A stretch of DNA of 64,000 nt from Flectonema sp. DT1601 (taxonomy: Eukaryota > Euglenozoa > Diplonemea > Diplonemida > Diplonemidae). Positions 53,753 through 62,510 of the stretch are shown piece after piece. Numbering within the stretch: position 1 is the stretch's first letter; each line of letters opens with the position of its first letter. The stretch is from positions 310,001-374,000 of the forward strand of contig OZ025786.1 in the NCBI GenBank assembly GCA_964019425.1, written 5' to 3'. Position numbers and translations under genes: made by a program. The notes under the pieces are model-generated. The model was not told the origin of the DNA and ran no database searches. It saw only the letters and a program-made list of their open reading frames with translations.

Positions 53753-54982
53753 ATGAACACCCTCCGCATTGTATCTCGTCAGGTGAGAGCGCTGACTGTT
53801 GTTGCAGGTGTCAGAAGCAGCGCCCCGGCATTTGCCGCGCCCACCCTTCAAGTGAGAACCGCAAAGAAGGTTGCGAAGAAGCCAGTGAAGAAGGTTAAGA
53901 AGGTTGTGGCAAAGAAGGTGAGGAAGGCCGCTTCCACGAAGCCGGTGAAGAAGGTTAAGTCTGTCTCCCTTAAGAAAAACGCCGCAAAGAAGGTTGCTGC
54001 TGCAAAGAAGGCCGTCGCTTTGAAGAAGGCAGCAGCTGCCAAGAAGGCCGTCGCTTTGAAGAAGGCAGCTGTTGCTAAGAAGGCCGTCGCTTTGAAGAAG
54101 GCAGCTGTTGCTAGAGCATCGATGAAGGCGGGAATTGCCAAGAAAGCAAAGAGAGCTGCTGAATTGAAGGCAAAGAAGACAGCGAAGAAGGAGGATAAGG
54201 CTGCGCTTAGCTCCAAGGCTGCGAGTAAGAGATCAAAACTCTCAATAAAGAAGGCCGCTGTGAATGATGCGATGAAAGCAAGGCTCGCAAGTACGAATAC
54301 TGCGCTTGGGGCTAAGGCTGCAAGAATCGCAAAGAAGAGGGCCGCTGTGGCCAAAGCAAGACTCACAAGGAAGAGGATCGCTGTGATGTTGAAGGCTTCC
54401 AGGAAGAGAGCTGCTCTGAAGGCCAAAGCTTCCAGGAAGAGAGCAGTACTCGCAAAGAAGAGTGCCGCTCTGAAGCGCAAGATTACCGAAAAGCAGGCCG
54501 CTGTTCAGAAGAAGAGAGAAGTTAACAAAGACATCAAGGCATCTGGTGCCGTAAGACCATACTCCTTGTTTATCCAGAAGACTACTTCGGGAACTAAAGT
54601 GAAACCTAATTTAATGTCCATAGCTGCCGAATGGAATGTATGTATTGCGTAGTAATTACGAGTAAAGTTTATATTTCTTGCTGTTTTAATTCGGAATTAC
54701 AAGTTCCTTTCTGAGTTTGAAATCAGAGATTTGATAATTCAACAACAGGCATTGAGTGAGGGACAGAAGAAGACTTACCGTGACCAAGCGAAGAAGAACC
54801 TCGCCGCAAGAAATGCCACCAGGCAGAGTCTTAAGAAGAAGCCGACGAAGTACGCTCTTTTTACGAAGAAGAACTTTGCCGCCGCCTTCGCGGATGCGAA
54901 GAAGACGAACTCTAACATCAAGGAAGCTTTCAAAGTTGCATCCGCGGCTGTTGCAAAGAAGTACAGAGCCAGTAAAGGATGA
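53753..54982 (+). CDS. KAP-like mitochondrial HMG-box protein, array unit 9 (divergent basic domain)
   Basis: Exons 53753-54637 and 54749-54982, 372 residues. The first 150 residues match the family, with three 12-residue modules. After KKTAKKED the basic domain is replaced by a very different K/A/R/S sequence (AALSSKAASKRSKLSIKK, MKARLASTNTALGAKAA, ARLTRKRIAVMLKASRKR). HMG box 1 is also diverged (VRPYSLFIQKTTSGTKVKPN), while the intron and most of exon 2 are standard. In exon 2 one base is missing near the end, so the last residues are KKYRASKG and the stop moves slightly downstream. The gene remains open. It looks like an older allele whose ends have been converted by neighbouring units. 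Confidence 0.82.
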
Positions 54983-55927
54983 ATATTTGGACAAGATCCT
55001 CCCAGTAGTAACTTAGTGAAAGGATGCATTTGTGGCATATGATAAAAGTAGAGAATGTCTTGCATCAGGTAATGGGATAACTGTTTTTGTGAATTCTGAC
55101 TGTGAAATTTAACAAGCCATTCGGTATTTTCATGTTAATAAGTGAAAGACTGCTTAAATTAGGAGTGACGGAAAATGAATAACAAAATAATTCATCATTC
55201 TCCCAGTGGTGACTTATTCGTCACTAATGCTAAATGCGTATGATTCTTTTTTAAATTCTTTTTACTTTGTATAAAAAAACAAGAATTTAAAAAGTTATGA
55301 CGGCCTCAATTTAGTAGGGCTACTGACTCATACTTACCTGTAGCTGATTTGACCGAACCCTATTTTAGTTTTTTCTTTTTATTTTTTAAGTTCAAGTTGC
55401 GTTGCATTTAATTGCAGTATCAAGTTACCACTTTGCGCAAGGGTAATTGAAAACCTGCGTAGAACGAACGATTAAAGTACAACCAGTTAGATTGTGTGTA
55501 GGCTAACATTGGTTCTTAGAATCTCTTTTTAGACATTTCTTTTTCGATTGCATTCCGCGTTTCCACGGTATTGGAATTCGCAGTCTCTTGTTCTTGATAT
55601 CTGTGTTGTGAGATTTGAGAGTCTTACGTATTTGTTATTCATTTCAAACGATAACAAGTATTTTTGATTATTGTGAATTCGTAAAACTCATTTTCTTCAA
55701 GGGAAAGCAAGATGATGTCATTTTGAAGGGCGATGGTTGTGTAAGTAGAGATGGCTCTTCACCATTTTCACTAACTGTGTACATTGTGACACAGCTGCTG
55801 CAATGATTGTTGAGAATCTTGTTCGGAAGCACCTTACTACTGTTGTCTTTCTTGAACCATTGATTACAGAGTGTCCCTCGCCGTCAGCTTCTTCCCACAG
55901 ATTCAAACACCCGTTTTCTTTCAAAAA
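54983..55927 (+). other. Non-standard spacer between units 9 and 10
   Basis: After about 35 bp of standard sequence, 55018-55440 is unrelated to the other spacers. It contains a 30-codon open snippet (KDAFVAYDKSRECLASGNG, ending TAA at about 55112) that looks like a piece of another gene. The standard spacer returns at about 55442 with GTAATTGAAAACCTGCG, is identical for about 100 bp, diverges at about 55543-55640, then is standard again up to the ATG. Confidence 0.6.
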
Positions 55928-57079
55928 ATGAACACCCTCCGCATTGTGTCTCGTCAGGTGAGAGCGCTGACTGTTGTTGCAGGTGTCAGAAGCAGCGTCC
56001 CGGCATTTGCCGCGCCCACCCTTCAAGTGAGAACCGCAAAGAAGGTTGCGAAGAAGCCAGTGAAGAAGGTTAAGAAGGTTGTGGCAAAGAAGGTGAAGAA
56101 GGCCGCTTCCAAGAAGCCGGTGAAGAAGGTTAAGTCTGTCTCCCTTAAGAAAAACGCCGCAAAGAAGGTTGCTGCTGCTAAGAAGGCCGTCGCTTTGAAG
56201 AAGGCAGCAGCTGCTAAGAAGGCCGTCGCTTTGAAGAAGGCAGCTGTTGCTAGAGCATCGAAGAAGGCGGGAATTGCCAAGAAAGCAAAGAGAGTTGCTG
56301 AATTGAAGGCAAAGAAGACAGCGAAGAAGGAGAGACTTGCAAAGAAGGCTGTTGCGTTGAGAAAGAAGACTGCTGCACAGAGAGCCAGAGTTGCGAAGAA
56401 GAAGGCCGCTCTTAAGGCTAAGGCTGCTGGTGTTAGAGCAGGAATCGCAAAGAAGAATGCTGCGGTGCAGGCTGTGAAGGCTGCTAGAAGAGCAAGAATC
56501 GCAAAGAAGAAGGCAGCTCTTAAGGCTAAGGCTGCTGGTAAGAGAGCAAGAATCGCAAAGAAGAGAGACGCAAAGAGAGAGAAACTTGCCAAGAAGAGAG
56601 CCACTGTTCAGAAGAAGAGGGATGCGAAGAAAGCCATTAAGGCCTCTGGTCCCGTAAGCCCTTACTCCTTATTTGTGCAGAAATCTACTTCCGGCAAGAA
56701 AGGAATGGCTAACTTGAAGTCTGTAGCTGCCGAATGGAATGTATGTATTGCGTAGTAATTACGAGTAAAGTTTATATTTCTTGCTGTTTTAATTCGGAAT
56801 TACAAGTTCCTTTCTGAATTTGAAATCAGAGATTTAATTAATCAACAACAGGCATTGAGTGAGGGACAGAAGAAGACTTACCGTGACCAAGCGAAGAAGA
56901 ACCTCGCCGCAAGAAATGCCACCAGGCAGAGTCTTAAGAAGAAGCCGACGAAGTACGCTCTTTTTACGAAGAAGAACTTTGCCGCCGCCTTCGCGGATGC
57001 GAAGAAGACGAACTCTAACATCAAGGCAGCTTTCAAAGTTGCATCCGCGGCTGTTTCAAAGAAGTACAAGAGCCAGTAA
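55928..57079 (+). CDS. KAP-like mitochondrial HMG-box protein, array unit 10 (last)
   Basis: Exons 55928-56740 and 56852-57079, 346 residues. It has two 12-residue modules. The 18-residue modules include a variant ALKAKAAGVRAGIAKKNA, and there are AVQAVKAARRA and KASGPVSPYSLFVQKSTSG changes. Exon 2 has the KYALFTKKNF variant and AVSKKYKSQ. After its stop the standard spacer ends at once, so this is the right end of the array. Confidence 0.86.
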
Positions 57080-57831
57080 AGCGAGTGAAACGATTTCTAT
57101 TTCTTAATAATGTCATTCCCTAGCGACTGTTTACTATAACACCTCTTACTTGATTGTTGCTTTTCTTGTCCCCTACTTAGATATTCCTTTCATTTTTTAT
57201 TTTTATTTTAGTTTTTTTTTTATTTCTTACTGAAAATTTAATTCTTACATTTTTTTTTCTTTTTTTTTGAAAAAAACAATCCTCGACTTTGTTTGTAGAA
57301 CAGTGAAGTCTTGTCAAAAAGGAAAAAAAAAAAGATGAAAAAAAAACAAAAAAATAAATAAATAAATACTAATGTAAGTTAAAGAAACTACAAAAGCATT
57401 CGTCGAATATAAATGTAAAAAACTGTTTAGTTTTTTTTCTCTCTCTTTTTTATTGTAGTTTGCAATTGCAACTTGTGACAGTTAACTATTTCTTTTTATT
57501 CTTTTTAGCATTTTTGATGTGAAGTACGGTGAATACGACAATGTATAATAACGGTTGATGGTAAGGGAAAGAAAAAACTTACCTGGTACGCTCAAATGTT
57601 ATTATCAAAGTGCTTCTTTTCACTTGTTTACAGAGTCTTTTTTCGATCTCAGATGCAACGCGAAGGCTTTTGAAGCTTGTCAGTCAGTGGTTTAGCTTCT
57701 GAAAGCTAAAGCCATAATGACATTTATCTTATGTTCAGATGGAAACCATGCAAAGTCCATTCTCAATTATTATTGTTATGCATTTGAGAATGCAAGTATT
57801 TTGACGTTAACTATAATACAGTAAAGCAGTT
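57080..57831. other. intergenic region at the right edge of the array
   Basis: 750 bp, T/A-rich with no gene and no array spacer sequence. The last 60 bases include AACTATAATACAG, a possible acceptor about 10 bases upstream of the next ATG. Confidence 0.5.
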
Positions 57832-58572
57832 ATGGAGCATCTACCGGAGAGTTGGAGATGTGAGAAATTGATATGGCTGACTGAATCATTTTGTTTTATG
57901 GATGGTGGTGGGCTATGGATAGTCTCACAAGTCTGTAAGGAATGGAGAACTGCAGCAACTAGTGATGACAATATTTGGATAACAGCACTATCACAACTGT
58001 ACAATAAACTTCTTGGGAGATACTTAATAGGCAGCTTTCACAGATCTAAAGCTGTCGAAAATTATGGATGGAGGCAGAGATGGGCGATAGAACTTCGAGA
58101 AATTCGTAAATATAACAAGTCAGCTAGGCTGATTGATAATGTTCCTAGTGCGGTGTTGGTGTCAATGTTTTCATTGCTTCCTGGTTGGTTTGATAACAAA
58201 TCGTTTAATCCCAAAGATGCTGTCAGATTGGTAGAGAACTATTTATCTGTAGCCAGAACCCTTTCGGTTATAGGTTGCGTTAGTATAAGTGATGTTGTTC
58301 ATAAGCTGGATACTGATTCTCAAACAGTTGAAAACATATTGGAATCTCTAGCAGAATACAGTCCTCATACACATATCTCTTGCTATCGTCAAATAATAAA
58401 ATCTGCAATGCAATCATTGCATTGTTTTTTTCTTGCAGCATCAACTAGTTTTGGTCTTGACGATACCGAAGACAAATTTGATTGTGCGCATGATATCCAG
58501 GTATTTTATATGGTGACACCTCTGAGAGTGATACGGTTCATAATAGATGATGTTTCCTTTGATAATCCTTAA
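57832..58572 (+). CDS. F-box-like protein
   Basis: 246 residues. The N-terminal 55 residues look like an F-box: LPESW..., then VSQVCKEWRTAATSDDNIW, matching the usual V-x-x-VC-x-x-W...D-x-x-W pattern. F-box proteins usually link substrates to SCF ubiquitin ligases through Skp1. The rest is helical, with a run of hydrophobic and charged residues (RLVENYLSVARTLSVIG, SQTVENILESLAEY) and no leucine-rich repeats or WD repeats visible. It ends 100 bases before the next start. A splice-like GTATTT...ATAG near the 3' end would join it to the next frame, but the normal reading to TAA is simpler. Confidence 0.65.
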   Translation: MEHLPESWRCEKLIWLTESFCFMDGGGLWIVSQVCKEWRTAATSDDNIWITALSQLYNKLLGRYLIGSFHRSKAVENYGWRQRWAIELREIRKYNKSARLIDNVPSAVLVSMFSLLPGWFDNKSFNPKDAVRLVENYLSVARTLSVIGCVSISDVVHKLDTDSQTVENILESLAEYSPHTHISCYRQIIKSAMQSLHCFFLAASTSFGLDDTEDKFDCAHDIQVFYMVTPLRVIRFIIDDVSFDNP

Positions 58573-58672
58573 TCCTCTTGTGAGTGTTATTCTAGCATTT
58601 TTAATACACGAAAGAGATCTAAACCGAATACCTTTATTGTTATTGTTGTTCAGCTATACCAATGTACACATT

Positions 58673-59953
58673 ATGAACGACTTAATAGTATCAAGTGAGT
58701 ACTTTGATGATTGTATTGGTGAAGACATAGACGATGAGATGAATGAAGACATCCAAGAGGAAGAATACAACTCTTCAGGGTCGGAACATTTAATAGAGAA
58801 AGAGATTGAAGCGGATGAAGAACTCTGCGATCCAGAGTCAAGTTGTCAGCAGAGCCCTCACAGCAATGATGAAAAACATAGTGATGCTGGGTACGTTGAA
58901 GAAGATGAACCAAAGGATCAAAAAATACCAAATCAATCAAACAGTGGCAGCAGTAACGAAGACCCTATCCATCATCGTCAGTCAACAACTCAGGACGATG
59001 ATAATTTCAAAGAAAACAGTCAGAGTTTATCAAATCATGAGAATGAAGAACTTGAACATATTTCTGAAGAAGATGACTCCGTGGCGATACCACAACGAGT
59101 TCAGAGTTCAGAAAATCAACAATCTAAAGAGACAGAATTACTATTGTCAGCTACAATCACAGCTGGTGACACTAATCAATGCTGTGATAGTAATGTTCTT
59201 GAAGAACGTGATGATGTTTTAGAAAATTGTGTTTCGGATTCTGTGACGTCGTCGTTTCACGACTACCAAGAAGTCGAACAACGGGAACAGCAATTGGACG
59301 AGTTTGAACATCGAACTGAATCTGATCTTATCGAAGAGGATCAGAAAGAAGAAGAAATGATTGATGTCGATGACGCTTACGACGATGAACCAACTCCGCA
59401 AGTTGCTTCAGAAGCAACGAGAGAAAAACGAATATCAAATTCTAGCAGTCAAGGCCAACAAGAACATAACACTGTTGGTGAAATACTAATACGGAGTCAA
59501 TCACTTAGTGCGGTGAACTCAGATACTGTTGAGCCATCTTTCCCATCCTCTGATAGTAATCGTTTGCAAAGCTCTCATGAAATTACTGAAGAAACTTATG
59601 CTGTTGAGATACAGCCTCTCCCTGCAAGTCAGCTTCGCAGAGGACTTGTGTTGTGTAAGAGAAATGTTCCGTCAGTACAGTCGAAGTTCAGAAAATATAA
59701 AAAAACAGTCGGTTCCAACAGGACTTTTGGTATCTCTCCTCAGTCTCAAATTAGTCGTTTGCTTGACCACACAGTGTCTACAATGAAAGTTTATTTGAGG
59801 CCTTCTCCTCCTCGAATTCAGCAACAGCAGCAATATTCTCGAAAAATAGTTCCGAGACCTCCTCCGAGACCTCAGCAGTCTGTTGGTTTTCCGCGACAAC
59901 GAAATTCAATATTTCTGAACTGGCAAATAGATCCCGGCTCTCTATTACTTTGA
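58673..59953 (+). CDS. Acidic low-complexity protein with a basic, proline-rich C-terminus
   Basis: 426 residues from the ATG at 58673. An upstream in-frame ATG (58547) overlaps the previous gene and lies before the acceptor TTGTTATTGTTGTTCAG at about 58637-58653, so it is rejected. About 300 residues are Glu/Asp/Ser/Gln-rich and probably disordered (for example EEDQKEEEMIDVDDAYDDE). The last 90 residues change to Arg/Lys/Pro-rich, with VPSVQSKFRKYKKTVGSNR, a polyglutamine stretch and PRPPPRPQQSVGFPRQR, a likely SH3/WW-binding motif. No domain is recognised. The charge split suggests a scaffold or a nuclear protein. Confidence 0.7.
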   Translation: MNDLIVSSEYFDDCIGEDIDDEMNEDIQEEEYNSSGSEHLIEKEIEADEELCDPESSCQQSPHSNDEKHSDAGYVEEDEPKDQKIPNQSNSGSSNEDPIHHRQSTTQDDDNFKENSQSLSNHENEELEHISEEDDSVAIPQRVQSSENQQSKETELLLSATITAGDTNQCCDSNVLEERDDVLENCVSDSVTSSFHDYQEVEQREQQLDEFEHRTESDLIEEDQKEEEMIDVDDAYDDEPTPQVASEATREKRISNSSSQGQQEHNTVGEILIRSQSLSAVNSDTVEPSFPSSDSNRLQSSHEITEETYAVEIQPLPASQLRRGLVLCKRNVPSVQSKFRKYKKTVGSNRTFGISPQSQISRLLDHTVSTMKVYLRPSPPRIQQQQQYSRKIVPRPPPRPQQSVGFPRQRNSIFLNWQIDPGSLLL

Positions 59954-60227
59954 AAAGCTTTTCTTTATCAATTCTTTTAGACTTTCTTATTAGAGGTAAA
60001 GGTTCTTTTCAGAATCTTTTTTTTTTTTTTATAGAAAAAAAAAAAATCTTCTCCGCCTCAAAATAAAATTTACACAACTCTGTTTGGAAAATTAGTTTCG
60101 ATCTTTACATTTTTAAGTGAAAATCTTTTTACTTAGAAAATTAGTAACGGCTTCTTAGTAACAATATAGTCACTCAGGTTAACTGATAGATAAAATAAAA
60201 AAATAAAACACATGACAAGGTTATTAG
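59954..60227. other. short intergenic region
   Basis: 274 bp with adjoining T and A runs (about 60019-60047). Nothing else is seen. A TATTAG precedes the next ATG. Confidence 0.4.
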
Positions 60228-61574
60228 ATGGCTAGTTCTCGAAGCCCATGTTGCAGTGTTGCTGTTGCTGCTTTATCAAGAATTTCAGAACCACCTTCCT
60301 CAGATGAATTTCCAAGACTATCAAGCCATCCAGTTCTAAAGAAATGCCGTGAGATTAATCATCTTGGCCTCTACTATGTTATTGAGGTGCTAAAATTGGG
60401 ATCAAATTTGAACCCGAGGAGGAATGTCTTTCTGGGAGTCACATCCTCTCATCTAGTGATGGTAACAATGATGGGTGTTTTAAGTAGAGCATTGAAACTT
60501 GATGAAATTAATAAAATAATTATCGATCAAAGGGACAGCTATGATCAAATTCTTATAGTTCCGGCACAGGTATCAGGTGATAGAGCTTGGGGAGTTCAAC
60601 TTGTGACATGTGGTAACGCAGGTACCAGACTTTTATCTGCGATTAACCACGTAAGGAAACCACTGACGGAAGGAACGTCGCTTTCATTTTTGTGGAGGAG
60701 GATAAAAAATTCTGAACAAATGAGTATGAAGAAGATTAGGTCGCAACAAAAAACAATTCAACATCGAATTCGTGAGCTTAGGTTGTACGGACCAGAACAC
60801 GTGACACACTATGAGAAATTAGCTATGGACTACGCGAGTGCTCTACGAGCTGATCTTCAAGACGTTGAAGAAACAAACATTATGGCAACTGAACTATCAG
60901 CCCGTCGATTAGAATCACAAATCGTTTCCGTCATAATAGCCTCTGTGCCTGCAGCATTAGAGAGTTTCTTCATGGCTCACGTTGCGACCTTGAGTGCTGA
61001 AGTACAGCGGATGAAGACACAAGACGATTTGATAGTTCAAGAAATTGAGAAAATAAAACACGTCCACGACTCTGTAAGGAAGCAACACAGTGTTTCTGTA
61101 GCAGTTTTGTCATCACAAATGCCAACCTTTACCCGACCTAAAACGAGACCTTATCAGAATAAGTGCAGGGAATGCCATATCGACCCATGGAAACCACCTG
61201 ATCTGGAGCCTAGTTTTGCAGAGGAAGAAGAAGTTGTCAAACCAACTTTTGATCGTTCATTTTTGAAAAAAAAAGATACAACTCAGGAAGCTGGTGTGCG
61301 AAAGCATTTTATTCCCACAGAATTAAATACGTCATTCACTCTCACCTCCTCATTATGGAACACTCCTTGTGATACCGAAACAGCTGTTGTTGTAGCGCAA
61401 AACCTGTCTCATTCTGGAATTCAAATTCAGTCATTTGCCTGGTGTCTTGGTGGATCTCTTGCTATTCTACTGCATCCAACCTCTCCACTTCCGAATGCAA
61501 TTTCAGCAGCTCAGACTCTTGGGTATAAATGTTTTACTTTAGACGGCTTTGAATTAGATATCCAAAGCCTGTAG
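60228..61574 (+). CDS. Hypothetical protein with a PH-like N-terminal domain and a helical middle
   Basis: 448 residues. At about 45-150 there is an alternating beta pattern followed by a helix (YYVIEVLKLGSNLNPRRN, VFLGVTSSHLVMVTMMGVLS, INKIIIDQR, QILIVPAQ, WGVQLVTCG, LLSAINHVRK), compatible with a PH-like fold as seen in many kinetoplastid flagellar or basal-body proteins. Residues about 165-290 form a long helical, partly coiled segment. Residues 300-448 include CRECHIDPW, with one Cys pair, and a hydrophobic C-terminal part (AWCLGGSLAILLHPTSPLPN). No catalytic motif is seen. The domain call is tentative. Confidence 0.65.
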   Translation: MASSRSPCCSVAVAALSRISEPPSSDEFPRLSSHPVLKKCREINHLGLYYVIEVLKLGSNLNPRRNVFLGVTSSHLVMVTMMGVLSRALKLDEINKIIIDQRDSYDQILIVPAQVSGDRAWGVQLVTCGNAGTRLLSAINHVRKPLTEGTSLSFLWRRIKNSEQMSMKKIRSQQKTIQHRIRELRLYGPEHVTHYEKLAMDYASALRADLQDVEETNIMATELSARRLESQIVSVIIASVPAALESFFMAHVATLSAEVQRMKTQDDLIVQEIEKIKHVHDSVRKQHSVSVAVLSSQMPTFTRPKTRPYQNKCRECHIDPWKPPDLEPSFAEEEEVVKPTFDRSFLKKKDTTQEAGVRKHFIPTELNTSFTLTSSLWNTPCDTETAVVVAQNLSHSGIQIQSFAWCLGGSLAILLHPTSPLPNAISAAQTLGYKCFTLDGFELDIQSL

Positions 61575-61723
61575 TGATACGCTAACCTACTTTTTAGTTG
61601 AGGATTTTATTTAGATTTGTTGCGTTGCTTTTGATGTTAAAGAAAAATGTGTGGCCCCCACTAACATAAATATAACATATCCCAAACAGCTATATATATA
61701 AAAAAAAAAAAAGCAACTATAAT

Positions 61724-62371
61724 ATGCCGAGAGACAGGGATGCTAATCAAGGGAGGGACCGAAGAAGAAATGATGTAAATGAAAAAGAAAATCGAGACAG
61801 AGATGAAAAAACAAGAAGCGAACGAGATGCTGAGAAATGGGGAAAGCGAGTAGCGCAAAGGGAAGAATCAAGTAGTGATTCAGAGTCAGAAGTTGATAAG
61901 GAGAGAGCTAATTTTAAAACAACGGGTCTACTAGCCGAAGACGAAGGAGAAACTTACAAAGGAAGAAAGATAAAATGGAACGTTCCCGACGACATGAAAG
62001 AACCAAAGCGAAGATGGACTATGCTAACGTTTAAGAATGGAGCACCAATGGAAGGTAGCGATTCCCTTTTAGAACTTGACAGGTCTCCTGCGTACATGTT
62101 TGGAAGAGACTCTGCTATTGTTGATATTCCTGTTCATCATCCAAGTATTAGTATGCAGCATGCTGTTATTGTTTTTAGACTAACCCGAACAGATGATGAA
62201 AATCGTCCGACCTCAAAACCTTATATCATCGACCTCGACTCTACTAACGGTACTTTCATAAATGGAAAACAACTAACCGGTAATCGCTATCAGCTTCTAC
62301 ATACAAAAGATAGTATTAAATTGGGACAATCGACGAGAGAATATATGCTTATAGATTCCACAGGTGTATGA
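61724..62371 (+). CDS. SNIP1: FHA-domain splicing factor, SNIP1/Pml1-like
   Basis: 215 residues. The first 70 residues are Arg/Asp/Glu/Ser-rich as in SNIP1. Then comes NFKTTGLLAEDEGETYKGRK, which matches the conserved pre-FHA linker, followed by KRRW. The FHA domain covers about residues 100-210: AYMFGRDSAIVDIPVHHPSI and SMQHAVIVFR hold the phosphothreonine-binding G-R and S-x-x-H, followed by PYIIDLDSTNGTFINGK and SREYMLID. All FHA landmark residues are present. In yeast and humans this protein is part of the RES complex, which helps splicing and nuclear retention of pre-mRNA, consistent with real cis-introns in this genome. The ATG follows an A13 run and AG. Confidence 0.9.
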   Translation: MPRDRDANQGRDRRRNDVNEKENRDRDEKTRSERDAEKWGKRVAQREESSSDSESEVDKERANFKTTGLLAEDEGETYKGRKIKWNVPDDMKEPKRRWTMLTFKNGAPMEGSDSLLELDRSPAYMFGRDSAIVDIPVHHPSISMQHAVIVFRLTRTDDENRPTSKPYIIDLDSTNGTFINGKQLTGNRYQLLHTKDSIKLGQSTREYMLIDSTGV

Positions 62372-62510
62372 CGAGTTTTTTCTTGTTTTCTTAATTCGAC
62401 TGCTTGGCCGACCAACATAACTGTTGGTATTGCCGTCTTCTGTTGTCTTGTTGTTAGAATTACGTGATTTTGTTCTCATCAGGAAAAAAAAAAAAAAAAA
62501 AAACTCCAAA

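Larger units (their letters stand above)
38109..57079 (+). repeat. Tandem array of ten KAP-like gene units of about 1.9 kb
   Basis: Ten head-to-tail units, with start codons at 38512, 40468, 42368, 44261, 46271, 48129, 50013, 51913, 53753 and 55928. Unit lengths are about 1840-2175 bp. Exons, the 111-nt intron and most spacers are nearly identical between units, which implies recent amplification or continual homogenisation. Length differences come mostly from whole 36- or 54-bp coding modules. Units 1, 9 and 10 have diverged flanks or exon parts, as expected near the edges of a homogenised array. Confidence 0.95.

Noticed and set aside
38109-57079. CRISPR-like or satellite array
   Set aside because: Units of about 1.9 kb are full protein-coding genes with spacers, not short repeats or non-coding satellite.
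58502-58546. Intron joining the F-box-like gene to the following acidic gene
   Set aside because: GTATTT...ATAG is weak, and a clear acceptor plus ATG at 58673 gives two ordinary separate genes.
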